Positions 45,750 to 57,561 of a DNA stretch of 64,000 bases are shown one piece after another. The position numbers and the translations under genes are program-made. Source of the stretch: Cladophialophora immunda. Its lineage: Eukaryota > Ascomycota > Eurotiomycetes > Chaetothyriales > Herpotrichiellaceae. Every line of letters begins with the position of its first letter. Position 1 is the stretch's first letter. The stretch covers positions 6,200,001 through 6,264,000 of the forward strand of contig NW_015622541.1 in assembly GCF_000835495.1 (NCBI RefSeq), in the 5' to 3' direction. The notes under the pieces were generated by a model. That model worked only from the letters and a program-made list of their open reading frames with translations. It was not told where the DNA came from and did not search any database.

Positions 45750-48700
45750 TGTGGCAACGAAAGGCAATGGAAGCAAAGGAAGCAAAGGAAACGATTGAAT
45801 AGACAATGAGGGAAAGTCCCTTGTAGAGGAACGGGCTTTAGAATGGAGTGGACAACAACAACACAATGGGAAACATTTGGACGAAAGAGCGAGGTTGGGA
45901 AGAGTATAATATAAAGCATGGATCGATTGAGTTCACCTTCTTAGCCCAGTCCGTGGATGGCCGCAGCTCCCTAGATGGATCACAGGCTCGTGATAGGAAG
46001 CCGGGGGATTAACGACACCATGAAGGGCTGGAAGCAGTGACCAGCCTCGATGGTGAAGGCCTGTTGTCTCTTCATCCATTAGCGTCTTAGCAGTGGCATT
46101 GATTCTGGGGCTGACCAGGGTACACAGGTTACCTGCAGGGCATTGGCACACCACCTCAGCCTGCCTTACCGATTTTCGGCATCGCGTGGCTTGCTAGCAT
46201 GTCAGTTGAAACGAGCGCCCCAGATCTAGACAAGCCGCGAACGATACCGCCTCTGCAGCCAGTTGAGGCTGCCACCTGTCGATTTGCGCCCGAATGTGGC
46301 GGCCCGGAGCAGTCAGCACTGTGACTCGAGCGCGAGGCTCGGCGTAATAACCTGGATGGATTTTTGAGTGATAGGACGAGTCACTTTGAAGAACAGAGCA
46401 CATCATCGTTTGATGATTAGGGACAAACTGTCAATGCGCGACAGCTGACTCGGGGTGCAGCAGCAGCCAAGAAAGCAGCTGAAGGTTGGCAGGTTGGATG
46501 GAAGTGCGCAGGAGCGGAGGGTGGAGGCTAGTTGAGGCTGAGGGTTCCTCCCAAGCACCGCTAGGCATGGAACGAACCAAAGGTCTGGATGAACGCCATG
46601 ATAACTGGCCAGGCCATCTCACGCAGGGCCTCGCCAAGAACCGCCCGCCACTCTTGGAATCCGGGCCCTCATGTCCGCGGCGATGGCTGGGACTCATGTC
46701 ACTCATCATGCTGAGATTCAGAGTTCAGTCTTCATTTCTCACGAGGCGACGACGTCGGCCGGGTTGAGTCTTGGCTCTACTAAGGTGAGCTGGGCGGAGC
46801 GGTGGTTCCTCGAGACAGTGGGAGTTCAATCAGCGGCAGGCACTTGACAGCTGACCACGTCCCACCTCTTGTCGCAGTCTTTGTATACGAGTCTCACACC
46901 TGATCTTGCTCCTGAGTGGTGGTATTTTGCTAGGTAGATTGCCCCAAGTGGTCTTGGATCTCGGCAGTCGACAAGCCCAACGTCGGTGGCACCCAGATCC
47001 GCCTGGGTCGAGGCAAGCTTGGAAATCAGATTGGGAACGGTCGAGATGTGACGGCGCGAGCCCGAGTACCGAGACTGTTTCGATAGCTCTGGATTCAACT
47101 CTCGTTTCGGTTGCTGATCCTCTCATAGATGGACATATGACAACATGGCAGAAGGCAAAAAGGTGGGATGATGCGAAAGGCCGCGGGCGCAGAGAGGAAA
47201 GTGAGGGTGGAATGAGGGTGGAGTTTTCTGCTTGTCCCTTTTTGCCAAGCCATTGGCGCGAGATTTGACTTCTCTTGTCGCGCCTGTGAATAGCAACAGG
47301 CAAATTCCTCCTCGACACCTCCCAATGGCCGCGGCCGCCCTGCCACCCTTCTCGCCAACAAGTCCTGCTCCAATGCAGGTACATACTTAGTACGAGGACA
47401 CAGCCTGCGATGCTTCTAATTCCGTCCCCCTCCGCCGAGCGAGTCCGGTTCCGGAACAAGCAGCAAGCCTATCGACGGTCCAGATAGCCAGATCTACGAT
47501 TATCTCCAAGTACGCTGGACAGTGCCTTCGGGGTAAAATATGTGGAGTGTCTGTCCACAATGTCTCTTTGTGGGCTTCAAATCCTCCTTCTACGCTCTTT
47601 CAGCTCACCACCCACAGTCCTACGGACTTCAGTTCCGCAGGCGACGGCAAAATAGCCACGCTGCATCAACTGCGGCCGGAAGCGGATGGAGGTCTGACTT
47701 TATGTCCTTGGCGAGGTTCTGTTTATACGAAGTTTCGAACAGTCACGGGCGAATCAGTTGCTGATACCAAGACCGAACGAGATTCCAAGTCTTTCTGCGG
47801 TGACATTGGACTTGGTGGGAGCCAATATGCCTCTGCATACCAGCAACCCGAGCCCCAGACTCAGACAAGCTGCTCGGACGCGCCAAGAGGCTCTAGATGG
47901 TCATTAATAGCATCAACAGCCGAGCTGACTTGTTGCGATTGCAGCATGACTTTGCAGCTCTGTCTTCAGCAAGGCCTACGGTCTTTGAATCAGGTTCTGG
48001 AAACAGACTTATCGATGTCACGAGTCACGAGGCCTATTGATTGTGCGTGATGGCCGACAAAGTGGCTGGCAAGGATTGGCGGTCTTCGCCAGGATGCGGA
48101 AGCTGTGGAAGCTGTGGAAGCTGCTTCTCTCCAGCCTTCTCTCCGCCATCCTACATCATCGTCACGGCATAATGTGGAATTTTATATTCCCGTGCGGCCA
48201 TGATGACCATGCTCAGGGATCGTCTGGATCCGCCAAACTAGCCCAAAGTCACTGAGAACCTTATACTTTGTCCTGTTCGAAGCGGTGAGCTTTCAGTTCC
48301 TACGCCGCCGAGACCCATGTCCAGTGTTGGCTTGTCTATGGCTCAATTATCAGTCATGTGCATTTCCTGCAACAGACACAGCCAGCCAAACTGCGACTGG
48401 CTTGCCAATGCTTTTCACTACCCACTTCCTACTCAAAGTACTTCCGCACTAAGAAACGCCTTTGAGTTCGAATTGCACACAGCCATCGCTTTGGAGGTAG
48501 CTCGAAACGTACATCTTGAAAACAGAGAACAGACAAACCGCCAGCCTGACCTCAAAGTTGTGTCGGCAAAAGTCATGGTCTCGTAATGAACGATGCTAGC
48601 TCCATTCTGTCTTGGGAATTTTGAGTTTCTTGGAGCTGTCAAATAGGGTGAAAGATACTATTGAGCTGCAGAGCATTGATCCTGTGGACAAGCTAGTTGC

Positions 48701-49356
48701 GTTGTTCCCACTACTGGTAAGTCCGAGAAGGCAGCAGTCATGCATGAAGGGATTCCTCTCTGTTTGGTACATGACGAGTCGCGAGTGCCTGGCTGACCCA
48801 ACTCACCAACGATTGGCGAGCTCTTACTGAAGATTCCTAAAACGCGGTGCTCGGACCATTTGGTTGACGTCCGACAATCCGTCTTCCTCGATTCTGAGCC
48901 GAGACGACTCACGCGTGTCACGATACTCCGTTGACGGCCAACATCCCGAACGCGTGGTAAGGGCGCTTTGTGGCTACTTGGACGAAGAGCCGCCGTGCTG
49001 CGATCGCCCCGATTCCATACAAGTTGAGGGATGGTGACATGTTGAGAATGAGGGCGACCACTCCAACTCTTCTGCACAAGGAGCAGGGAAAACGTGCTTG
49101 CCTGGGTCGATGACAATTTTGGAAGACGTGGACGTCTCGATAGCAAAAGACCTCAGTTTGGAACCACAAGCCCAATCAATATAAGTGGTTCACATTGATG
49201 TTATCAACTTTTGTTCTCACTTCGGAAACCCCCTGAAAGACCCGCCCATGTTCAAGTAGCCTCGTCGCCTCACCCATGCATTTTGGAAGAATCGTACAAC
49301 ACGGCCAACCCATCCAAACCCCCACGAGCGCCGTCAAAATTGGTCTCGTGCCCGAC
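45750..49356. other. Intergenic 3.6 kb, no convincing gene
   Basis: Contains the oxidase promoter; a TATA-like TTATATTATAC lies near 45905-45915 on the minus strand. From about 47540 to 48830 there is a run of + strand frames with Cys-rich and helical peptides (CCDCSMTLQLC, SLNQVLETDL, FEFELHTAIALEVARN) but with stops between them. It may be a decayed gene. Confidence 0.4.
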
Positions 49357-50872
49357 CTATTTGAGTTCCACCTTATCGTCGTCGCCCACGACGATCTCGA
49401 CCGACCGACCCCCCTCATCGAGACTCCTGCGTCCGGCTTCCAGGATGGCCGTGGTGAGGACGGTGTTCCGCAGCGTGGGCAAGCCTCTCCTGTCCAGCTG
49501 GGCGAGGGAGACTCTGCCCTCGTTGACGGCGGTGACGGCGTCGATGAACTTTTCGAAGCTCACGTAGCCGTAGCCGCCCTGGCCGTTGAAGTGGCCCTCC
49601 TCGTCGGGCGCGTACCGCATGTAGAAGGGGTTGTACCACTTGAGGGCGCTGCCGGAGCGGTCGGCCTCGTCGACCACGTCGTACCCGCGCTTCGCCTGGT
49701 TGACGTGGATCTCGCCGCGGGAGGCGACGTAGTGGAAGTGCTGCTGCGAGTGGACGCCGGCGTTCATGGGCGCGGTCCAGCTCGCCGTGTAGATGCCCGT
49801 GGCCCGCTTGCCGTCGCCGCCGCCGCCGCCGCCGGGACGCGCCCAGTCGACCAGCAGCGTGATGGTGTCCTCGGTGCCCGGGCCGCAGCCCACGCCCTCC
49901 GCGATGCCGAGACTGGCGCTGGCGCGCACCGTCGAGGGCCGCCACCCGGCGTCGCGCACCATCCACTCGCAGATGTCCACGTGGTGCGAGTTGAGGTAGT
50001 ACGAGATGTCCGACTCGCGGCCGGCCCAGGCCTTGAACGTCTCGAGCTGCGACTTGGGCTGCGACATGTAGCTGTAGAAGTAGTTGAAGTCGCCCAGGGT
50101 CCGGGCCCGGAACTGGGCGTCCGCGTACGCCGGGTCGAACCGCTTGTGGTGCTCGACGTACACAAACACCCCGTGTTTCTCGGCCAGCGCCAGCAGGTCC
50201 AGGTGGTGCGACAGCAGCTTGGTCGCCGGCTTGGTGATCAGGACGTGGTGCCCGCGCTCGATCGCGTACTTGGCAATCTCGTGGTGCGTCGAGTCCGGCG
50301 TGAAAACGGTCACGGCGGAACCCGCGGGCAGGGCGTCGATGGCCGTCTTGAAGGCGTTGGGGTCCGATTGGTCGTCGGCGGGGAACGACGTGAACGAGAC
50401 GTCGAGCCCGTTGTACGCTTCGGCGATGTTCTTCTGGAGATGCGCGCGGATGGCTGGGAACTTCTTGCCGGAGACGCCGACCATGGAGAGGTCGGCGACC
50501 TTCCCACGACGCCGGAGGTCGAAGACTGGAAGAAAATACATCCTCATGGTCAGATATGGAATCCACGATTCATTCAGCTGGGTGTTGGGGTATAGTCTCG
50601 TCTCCTTGTCCACGCCGCATTCATTTTGCGAGCACAGAGAGAGTTGCATCCTATCCGATCCCTCTCCCTTTCCAAGCCTACCCGAGCTCGGGCATGCATA
50701 CACAACACAGATCCGACACACTGATGTGATGGATGTGATGGATGGGGATGGGTGACCACTTACGCGTCAGTCCAACAACGCCCACTTTCTTGTCTGAGGT
50801 GGACGCCGCCCCCGAGACGAAGCCGGTCGTATACTCGCCCGTGCCGACCATCAACACTGCCGGCGGCGCCAT
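49357..50872 (-). CDS. Gfo/Idh/MocA-family NAD(P)-dependent oxidoreductase
   Basis: Sugar or polyol-type oxidoreductase, substrate unknown. Exons 50872-50764 and 50525-49357 give 425 aa; the 238-nt intron is unusually long for this window. The join gives [21 protein letters not shown]-terminal Rossmann start: [18 protein letters not shown] (GTGEYT). The family's cofactor segment [20 protein letters not shown] and the catalytic-type lysine in VLITKPAT (EKP-like) are visible, then [11 protein letters not shown]. The C-terminal alpha/beta domain includes [14 protein letters not shown], which carries the conserved aspartate/histidine. Codon third positions are strikingly G/C-rich over 49400-50500 compared with neighbours, including a GCC run coding GGGGGG. 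Confidence 0.86.
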
Positions 50873-52234
50873 CCTGCTAGCTTGTCGCCGCTTGAGACTT
50901 TGAGAACGACGAGAAAGAGAGTCTTGGTCCAGTCCACCAGGCCGTACTCTCCAGGGATTTTAAAGCTGCTTTAATGAGCACAGGCGGGAAACCCTTCAGT
51001 TTCCTCTGGCCTTCTCGAGCGTCGTCTTCGATTCCACCCACGATGACTGACGATGATGTAGGCGACGAACTTCGAGAAAAACTCGCAACAACGACAAAAA
51101 ACTGACTCACTTGTAAATCACTTTAACCCGTCCCATGATATGCTGCGGGAAAGAACGCCGTGACGCTGTTGGGCGACTCCAATTGCCCATGTAACGTGTC
51201 TGCCCAACGGCTAATTTACCTGTCGACTCAACTCATTTTATCCATCCACTCCACACGAACGTGGGGAGAGAAGAGAGAGCGAGGGAGAAAGTGCCAGGCG
51301 CACGGCCGTCATTGATTCGCCCTCGAATTGCCGTTCTCGACTGCGACTGCGGGCAAGCGGCTTTTGGCTGTCTTGGCCCGCGAAACGGCAATTGACGCCG
51401 GAATTTGCGCCGATTGAGTATATTGCCAACAGTTTCCCCATGGGCCATGGCCAGCCATTAGACGTCTTTACCCCAAAAGCACGTGAAAGGAAAGTTTCGA
51501 GTTTCACAGGAGAGGAGAGAGAAGGGAAGTCTGGCGATTATCTTGGATCGCATGATCTGGAGAAACGATGGAAACTAATTGCCTTGATGGTATCTAGATC
51601 CCGAAAGAGTCTGACTACGCTGTCTTATGCAAAGGCGATGTCCAGCTAGTCCACCTTCCCAGTTCAGACTCTCTTACTCCCCCACCGCGGCTTTGATGAT
51701 GGTCGATATCAGCAGACTGGCCTCCTCTGCTTCCTGCAATCTATAATATACCGCGTCGGAGGCATCGGTGGCCGAGGTACGAAGAGGGCAGGTGGATGCA
51801 TCGCACGACCAAGGACAACCCTCCATCAACGAGCCGTTTCTGTGAGGAAACCGTCCATACCGAAAGAGTAGCATACTGACCGAGCTACCTAGAAGAGAAG
51901 AATGGCCCGCAGGTACTTACGGGGTACCTCGTATATGCAGCATTTCAAGCATGGCGGCAAGTAGCCGCGATGCTCGCCCGGGCCAGCCTTGCTGCCACGC
52001 GCACTCCGCGGTCGTAGAGTATATGTTCCCCAGAATCCCATCAGTCAGTCTATGTGTTCGGCCCCCTGATCATGTGGCCAGGGAGGTAGCAGTGCATTAG
52101 CGTCGAACTCATCCTCCTCCGCAATGAACTCTGCGAGACATGCCAATGTTGATGTGGCTTCCCAGTGGCCCTTGCGACTATGCTGCCATTAGAATTGGAA
52201 AATGCGAACTGCCAATCAAGGGACCGATTATATC
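50873..52234. promoter_or_regulatory. Upstream region of the oxidoreductase
   Basis: A 1.36-kb interval with no gene recognised. It includes the oxidoreductase promoter and, at the other end, the 3' flank of the regulator at 52235. Confidence 0.4.
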
Positions 52235-53935
52235 TCACCAAAGCATCCTGCCGGGTTCGGAAGACAGGTTGAAGCCAAACGTCTGCTTGTGTGGTTCCTG
52301 AGTATGGCGAGCCGCCATCACCTCGGCTGATGCCCACGGATCTCGCGACCCTTCCCAGCCGCGTCGTCGGGCGATTTCCAGGAGAATGTTGTGCTGAAAC
52401 CGGGGCGAGTACAGGTAAGCAGACATGGCCTGGTGGAGCTCGTCGTAAGTAGTAAGACCCAAATCCTTCGACGTGTCCACTGCGGCATTAAGTAACCAAT
52501 CCTCCAGTTCGTCGTCCTCCGAGGCTGCGAGGATGCAGGTAACAATGACCCATAGCTTCATCTGGTTATGGGCTTGACTGCCCCAGGAGCCGCCATTACT
52601 GTCCAGAATCTTCCAGACTCTCGACGCGTTGACTTTACCAGAACGCCAGCTCATCTGCGTGGAGACGAAGCTCATGACAATGATGAGAGAGAGTCTGACG
52701 CATTCCTCCCGCGCCCGCGAAGGTGACTTGTTCTCGCTTTCAAAATTGGGAATAGTGACGGAGAGTAATAAGTCATGTAGCATTGCTTGCCCCTTGCTAC
52801 AGATCCACTCTGAGTCTTCCACTGTCCGGATCCGGGTTTGCAGAGCATGGCGGCCAACATCAATCCACGGTATCAGACTGCAGAGGATTAGGTTCATCTC
52901 GAACCGGAAGATATCATTTTGATTTGGGTCCAGGAATCCACGTCCCAAGCAGCATTGCGGGACATTGGCACTCAGCGATTGTGAAATATGCTGGCGCCTT
53001 TGGGAACCCAGCGGAGTGGCATCCCAGTCGCGCACGAGCAGTGGTTTTCTCCCCATCTCAACAGCCAAGAAAATGTCGTTATATACAATGGTCTCTTTGA
53101 CAAAGGCATCGAGCGGCAGCCTTGGATCTAGCGAATTGATGAGGTTACCTGCTGCCCGTAGATGTGTACGAGCAGATTCATGATCGTCGAGGCACCATTC
53201 ACACGCGCCGAGATAGAAGATGTCGAGGATGACTTGTTTGTCGAGAATCAAGTCGGGAAATAGCTGCAGATGGCGGCGGATGTGCGGTATGGCCCTCGTC
53301 ATTAGATTTCGCGCAGTGTGATGGTGACTGATGGTCTTCTTGGACACCTCTTCCATGCGAGCAGCAGTTGCGGTCAGTAGTGAGAGCATATGCATTTTGT
53401 CAGAGAGGCAGCCTTGCACGACCTCTTTGATGGCTGGGACACTCTCTAGGTGGCTCGTGTCCGACATATCCGTTCGAGCGCGATCCGTAGTCCGTGGTGT
53501 CGAGAACGAGATGAAGTATTGCAAGATAGACTGTACCTCCGCGTCCAACCTGATCGAGGATGCATTGAATGGATCGACACAATCACCAGGTCGAAGGTTA
53601 GCCCGGGGGACCTCTACAGGTGTCGAGCTGGAGCTCTGTGGTTTTGATACGACATTTGGAATAGCACCAGGTCTTGCTGAATCTGCTTCTCTGCTGCTCG
53701 GGTGCAATGTCTGAGGCAGAATGCCGTCGGATCCGGTCCTACCCACGATCGGTCTTGCATTGGGAGAATCACTCAGCCCTTCTCGTTGTGATCTGTGCAA
53801 ACGATTCTGTCTCCTCCATTGCTGCACATGTCTCCCGATGGCAGAAGATCGGTCCTCTTTGCTATTAGACAGGCTTGCGTCCAACCCCGACTTGTTCACG
53901 AACAAGAATTTGCTCGATTGTCCTCTTTCAGTCAT
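52235..53935 (-). CDS. Fungal transcription regulator, 'tachykinin-type' (DUF3468-like)
   Basis: A 566-aa single-exon protein with a clear ATG (MTERGQSS). The N terminus has the pattern FLFVNKS...SKEDRSSAIGRHVQQWRRQN, which marks a large group of Pezizomycotina proteins annotated as tachykinin family or fungal-specific transcription factor; no Zn2Cys6 cluster is present. The basic QQWRRQNRLHRSQRE stretch may contact DNA. The rest is all-helical, with ILDIFYLGACEWCLDDHESA and LIIVMSFVSTQMSWRSGKVN typical of the fungal TF middle region. No predicted target. Spacing to neighbours suggests a stand-alone transcription unit. Confidence 0.78.
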   Translation of the reverse strand: MTERGQSSKFLFVNKSGLDASLSNSKEDRSSAIGRHVQQWRRQNRLHRSQREGLSDSPNARPIVGRTGSDGILPQTLHPSSREADSARPGAIPNVVSKPQSSSSTPVEVPRANLRPGDCVDPFNASSIRLDAEVQSILQYFISFSTPRTTDRARTDMSDTSHLESVPAIKEVVQGCLSDKMHMLSLLTATAARMEEVSKKTISHHHTARNLMTRAIPHIRRHLQLFPDLILDKQVILDIFYLGACEWCLDDHESARTHLRAAGNLINSLDPRLPLDAFVKETIVYNDIFLAVEMGRKPLLVRDWDATPLGSQRRQHISQSLSANVPQCCLGRGFLDPNQNDIFRFEMNLILCSLIPWIDVGRHALQTRIRTVEDSEWICSKGQAMLHDLLLSVTIPNFESENKSPSRAREECVRLSLIIVMSFVSTQMSWRSGKVNASRVWKILDSNGGSWGSQAHNQMKLWVIVTCILAASEDDELEDWLLNAAVDTSKDLGLTTYDELHQAMSAYLYSPRFQHNILLEIARRRGWEGSRDPWASAEVMAARHTQEPHKQTFGFNLSSEPGRMLW

Positions 53936-55851
53936 TTCCTCCTTCTCAGCGACGATATTTCCTTCCCAAAATATCGGGTTTCACTGCTGGGACTGTCGGA
54001 CTGTCCACACCTCGTTGGTGCCATGCTACTGGAGTTCCTTCGTAGATATCTGTTCCGCTGGAAGTCAGGTTTTAGTAGAGCGGACTTCTGACAATTATAT
54101 CTCCAGGATTGGAGACCTGCATCGTCACGCCAGGAGCAGGGAAGAGACAAGTGCCGCAGCCTTGGACACTAAATGCTGTAAAATGCTTACGGACAGATTG
54201 AGCGCAATTGCCAACCTCCGAAGCCAGAACACTTCGCATGGTTAACAGACTTGCTGGGCAGGAACTGTTCGGTCCCTATTAATCTCGCTAATCCTCATAC
54301 TCTGAGCTGGGAAGATCTGCAGAATGACGTATTGCCGGCATGAGGGGTCGCCAGGGGTGATGCCTCCAGCTCGGGAGATGTCGTGCATTTCCCAGAAATT
54401 CGATCAGGCCAGTTTCATCAGTGCCGACATTGGTTTTTGTGAGATCTCAACAGGGGATTATCTCGCAGCATTCAACAGTTCTGTTCTGGGAGAACGAACG
54501 TTAATGGAAGGTCAAGGGTCCCAAATGCGGCAAACCCCCATGGGTGATCTTCAGGCACCAGTGGCACCGAATTACTTGCGGGTGCTCCGCAATATCCTTA
54601 TCCTCAGAACTGTTTAACTCGTGTTTGGGCGCCCTTCCCGGCTAGGGGCCGTGCTGAGTCTGGTGCCTGGACCCGTTCTTCTTTGGGTCTTATTGCAGTT
54701 AATACGGTGAACTCTCTGAGAAACGTGGAGCTCGTCCTTGAGGATGACCACCGTCAGCGGTCGGTGCTTGAAATACCATACGGGCAGCTGGTTGAGTGGG
54801 CTGCGGCGTATATCAGCTCGATGTCACACCCACTATCTTATCATGTTATACGCGTGGGATTCTTGACCCGCCTTGATCGAGCTTGGCAAGGCTTCATTTA
54901 TTTCACCATGTCGCTAAGAGCAAAGGGGGCAGTAATCCCGGCTTACCTCAAAATATGCTTAGACATTGCAAAGCAAAGCTTGAGCGCTTTTCGGCACATT
55001 GCCCGAGTCGGAGAAAGATCTCGATCCAAGAAGGATCCTTTTTGATACCGACCGATATGCCTGTGAACCATCCAACCGAATAGAATCGTCAAGAAGGGGC
55101 GTTGTCGGTAGGTATTCGCGTCGACGTCAAAAAAAGAAATCCAGCAGGTCCGCTGCTGCCTCGCAGTGGAGGGGATTTATTTCAGGAATGCTCGGTCGGG
55201 AAGGCCCTAATCTTGTCGACCATTACGTAAAGGAGTTGGGTCTGGCTAGGACGGCGGCTAGGGACTCCTCAGCCTTGCATTTGCCATTCGGCTTGCATAA
55301 GCTTGAGTCCAAAGGTATCATAATGCATGTCGGGCCAACAGGAGTTCAGCGCGGTACCCATAGCGGTAGCCCCCAAGCATAGTAAAGGGAGAGGCCTCGG
55401 TTATTTGACTGTCAGTCCTTCTCAATGGCAACTGCTCGATTCGCCCGTAAGATGCATGACTGGCGTGTGGCTTATAGTCGGCCTTCCGGCAGATGGAGAA
55501 TAGAGCGCGTCTATAAGGGAGGAATAGCGGATTGAATCAGTGGCCGCAGCCAATGGTAGGTGTAGACTCAATGCGCCCTGCTGACCACTGGTATGGGAAG
55601 AACGTTGTAGGTGGGCCTCTGGACCTCAATATCAATTTGCTGTGGACTTTCAGGGTTCCGACTTTGCATTCTGCCGCTTCTAGGAGAATGCTCTCTGCAC
55701 TTCTGAGAGAATTACATCATGTCCTTTCCCTCTTGCAGTCCAGAGATGTGTTCCTTTTAGACTTGAGTGGTAGCTTCGCAGTCTCCAATTAGATCGGGAG
55801 ACCTCTTTCTCCCCCCCGATTTTTCTGGCAGAAAGGGTATCAGGCACGAAG
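53936..55851. other. Intergenic 1.9 kb between two divergent regulators
   Basis: No gene recognised. It carries the promoters of two divergent transcription factors. A + strand frame at about 54683-55045 is open for some 120 codons, but it has no ATG-based start I trust and no signature. Confidence 0.4.
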
Positions 55852-57561
55852 ATGGCGATCGGCAGACCTCGCATACCTGGCACCGACGCAGAGAGGGCAG
55901 AGGCACGGAGGAACAAAGTCCGTGCGTAAGTGTTTCGTAGGCGTTTCTGGTGTTGTGAGTACACACTTATACTGACGGTGCATTGTGTCAAGCAATGTCC
56001 AAGCCTTTAGGAGGCGCCAGAAAGAAAAGCAACTCGCAGAGCAGACGATCCGGACGCAGGCCAGTGAAGGTGTGCTTCCAACACGTCAGACCCTCGCACG
56101 CCAGCAGCCCACAATCGCCATACTCCCTCAAAGTTGTCCACGAGCATTCGAACCTTCTCCGTTATCTCCGGATGATCCTGAATTCTGGCTATGGGCTATA
56201 CCCTCAGAAATGGGTGCAAGGCTCGTGGGCTCGACATACCACGTTGCATTCGTGCAGGCTCTCAAGAACAAATTCGTGAGACCTCAAACAGTGCGCGAAC
56301 GAACCAAGAACAAGGCTGAACAACAACTGTCAATATGTTGTTCGACGTGGATCACAACAGCAAGCCTCGAAATCGACAAACCTGAAACCAAAGTCTTGAT
56401 GGAGGCTCTATTGGCTGCCTCGCTGGCCAAAGTTGGAAAAGACCGCAATGAACCAGAGATGGTCCTTCAAGGAGCCTATATGCAAACCCGTGCATTGCAG
56501 AGATTGCGGTACTCGCTGAAAAGGTACCAAGACGGCGACAGAACTATTTCCCCGACAATGTTGTCCTCGATGGCGCTGATCTGTGCCATGTCGGAGCTGA
56601 TAACCAACAAGTCTTGGGACAACTTCAATTGTCACTTGTTGGGGGTGGGGGCTCTCATTTTCCATGGCGGTGCCGAAGTAAGTTTCATCCATTGGTTTCG
56701 TCGATGGCTCTTCGATGTCTCCGGCACGGGAGTTCAATCTTCGCAATCTGAAGCTTTGTCCTCTGTGAAAATATCGCCAACATGCTAACCATTTTTCTTC
56801 CTGGTCGATAGGGTCTGAATCAGCAGTCGTCTCAAGAACACTTCTACGGCTACCGCGCAATCCAAACACCTTTCTTGTTCATGAGTCGGCAGAAATCGTT
56901 CCTGTCCGAGTCACAATGGATCAACTTCCCATGGAAAGGAGAGGTGGAGCTGGCTCAAAGCCCCCTGCACTCGATGCTCGATATTGCCCTCAAGGCGTTA
57001 CCAGAGATTGTCAAGCAGGAAACACCGAAAGCTTGGAGTCTTCCTTCTCTCAAGGAGAGATATGAAAAGGCGTGCGCGATTGCGACGGAATTGGATGATT
57101 GGGAGCGTCAGCTGCGATCACAACACCGTGGTCCTCTACACAGCGAAGTCATTGCCAGCTGGGGAGGTGTGTACGAGCGTCGCCTCGACTTCCACAATAC
57201 CGAGATTGCCATTGCATTCGCGACATACACGGCCGTCAGGATACATGTTGCAACGCTTGTTGCCGACACCTCAAAAGAGATCATCTCCCGCATGCCCACG
57301 ACTGACATAGACAGAAGTGCAGCTATGCTTGAGGCATTGCGGTGGGCACGGCTTGCCTGCGAGAGCCTCGAGTACTTCCACACTAGCGAACCCAAAGTTA
57401 CTGGACGCATCATAACGCTGTGGCCACTTGAAGCCGCGTGGGAGCTCTTTGCGCAGCTGGAAGTGGAAGGTTCTATGGATGTCTCACAAGAGATCGCGTG
57501 GTGTCGCTCTGCAGCTGAACGGTACGCAAAACTGGGAATCCCTCCGTTCCAATGGAGGTGA
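55852..57561 (+). CDS. bZIP-like fungal transcription regulator with DUF3468-type C terminus
   Basis: Exons 55852-55925, 55993-56677 and 56812-57561 give 502 aa. The short first exon (MAIGRPRIPGTDAERAEARR...) joins over a 67-nt intron to complete a basic region NKVRANVQAFRRRQKEKQLA, matching the bZIP core N-x2-A-x3-R (Asn26, Ala29, Arg33). A true leucine zipper is not obvious. Residues 60-500 are all-helical, with ISPTMLSSMALICAMSELIT, HLLGVGALIFHGGAE and LTPFLFMSRQKSF-like segments found in the fungal TF/DUF3468 group, ending AAERYAKLGIPPFQWR. Without the first splice the frame starts at a non-ATG codon. Confidence 0.78.

Noticed and set aside
49276..50595. Long + strand open frame (439 codons) opposite the Gfo/Idh/MocA oxidoreductase
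   Set aside because: It is antisense to a clear enzyme and stays open only because of the extreme G/C third-position bias. Its translation is a low-complexity Val/Gly/Arg/Ala string with no domain.
54683..55045. 120-codon + strand frame between the two regulators
   Set aside because: No reliable ATG context, no recognisable domain and no splice partner, so chance is sufficient.
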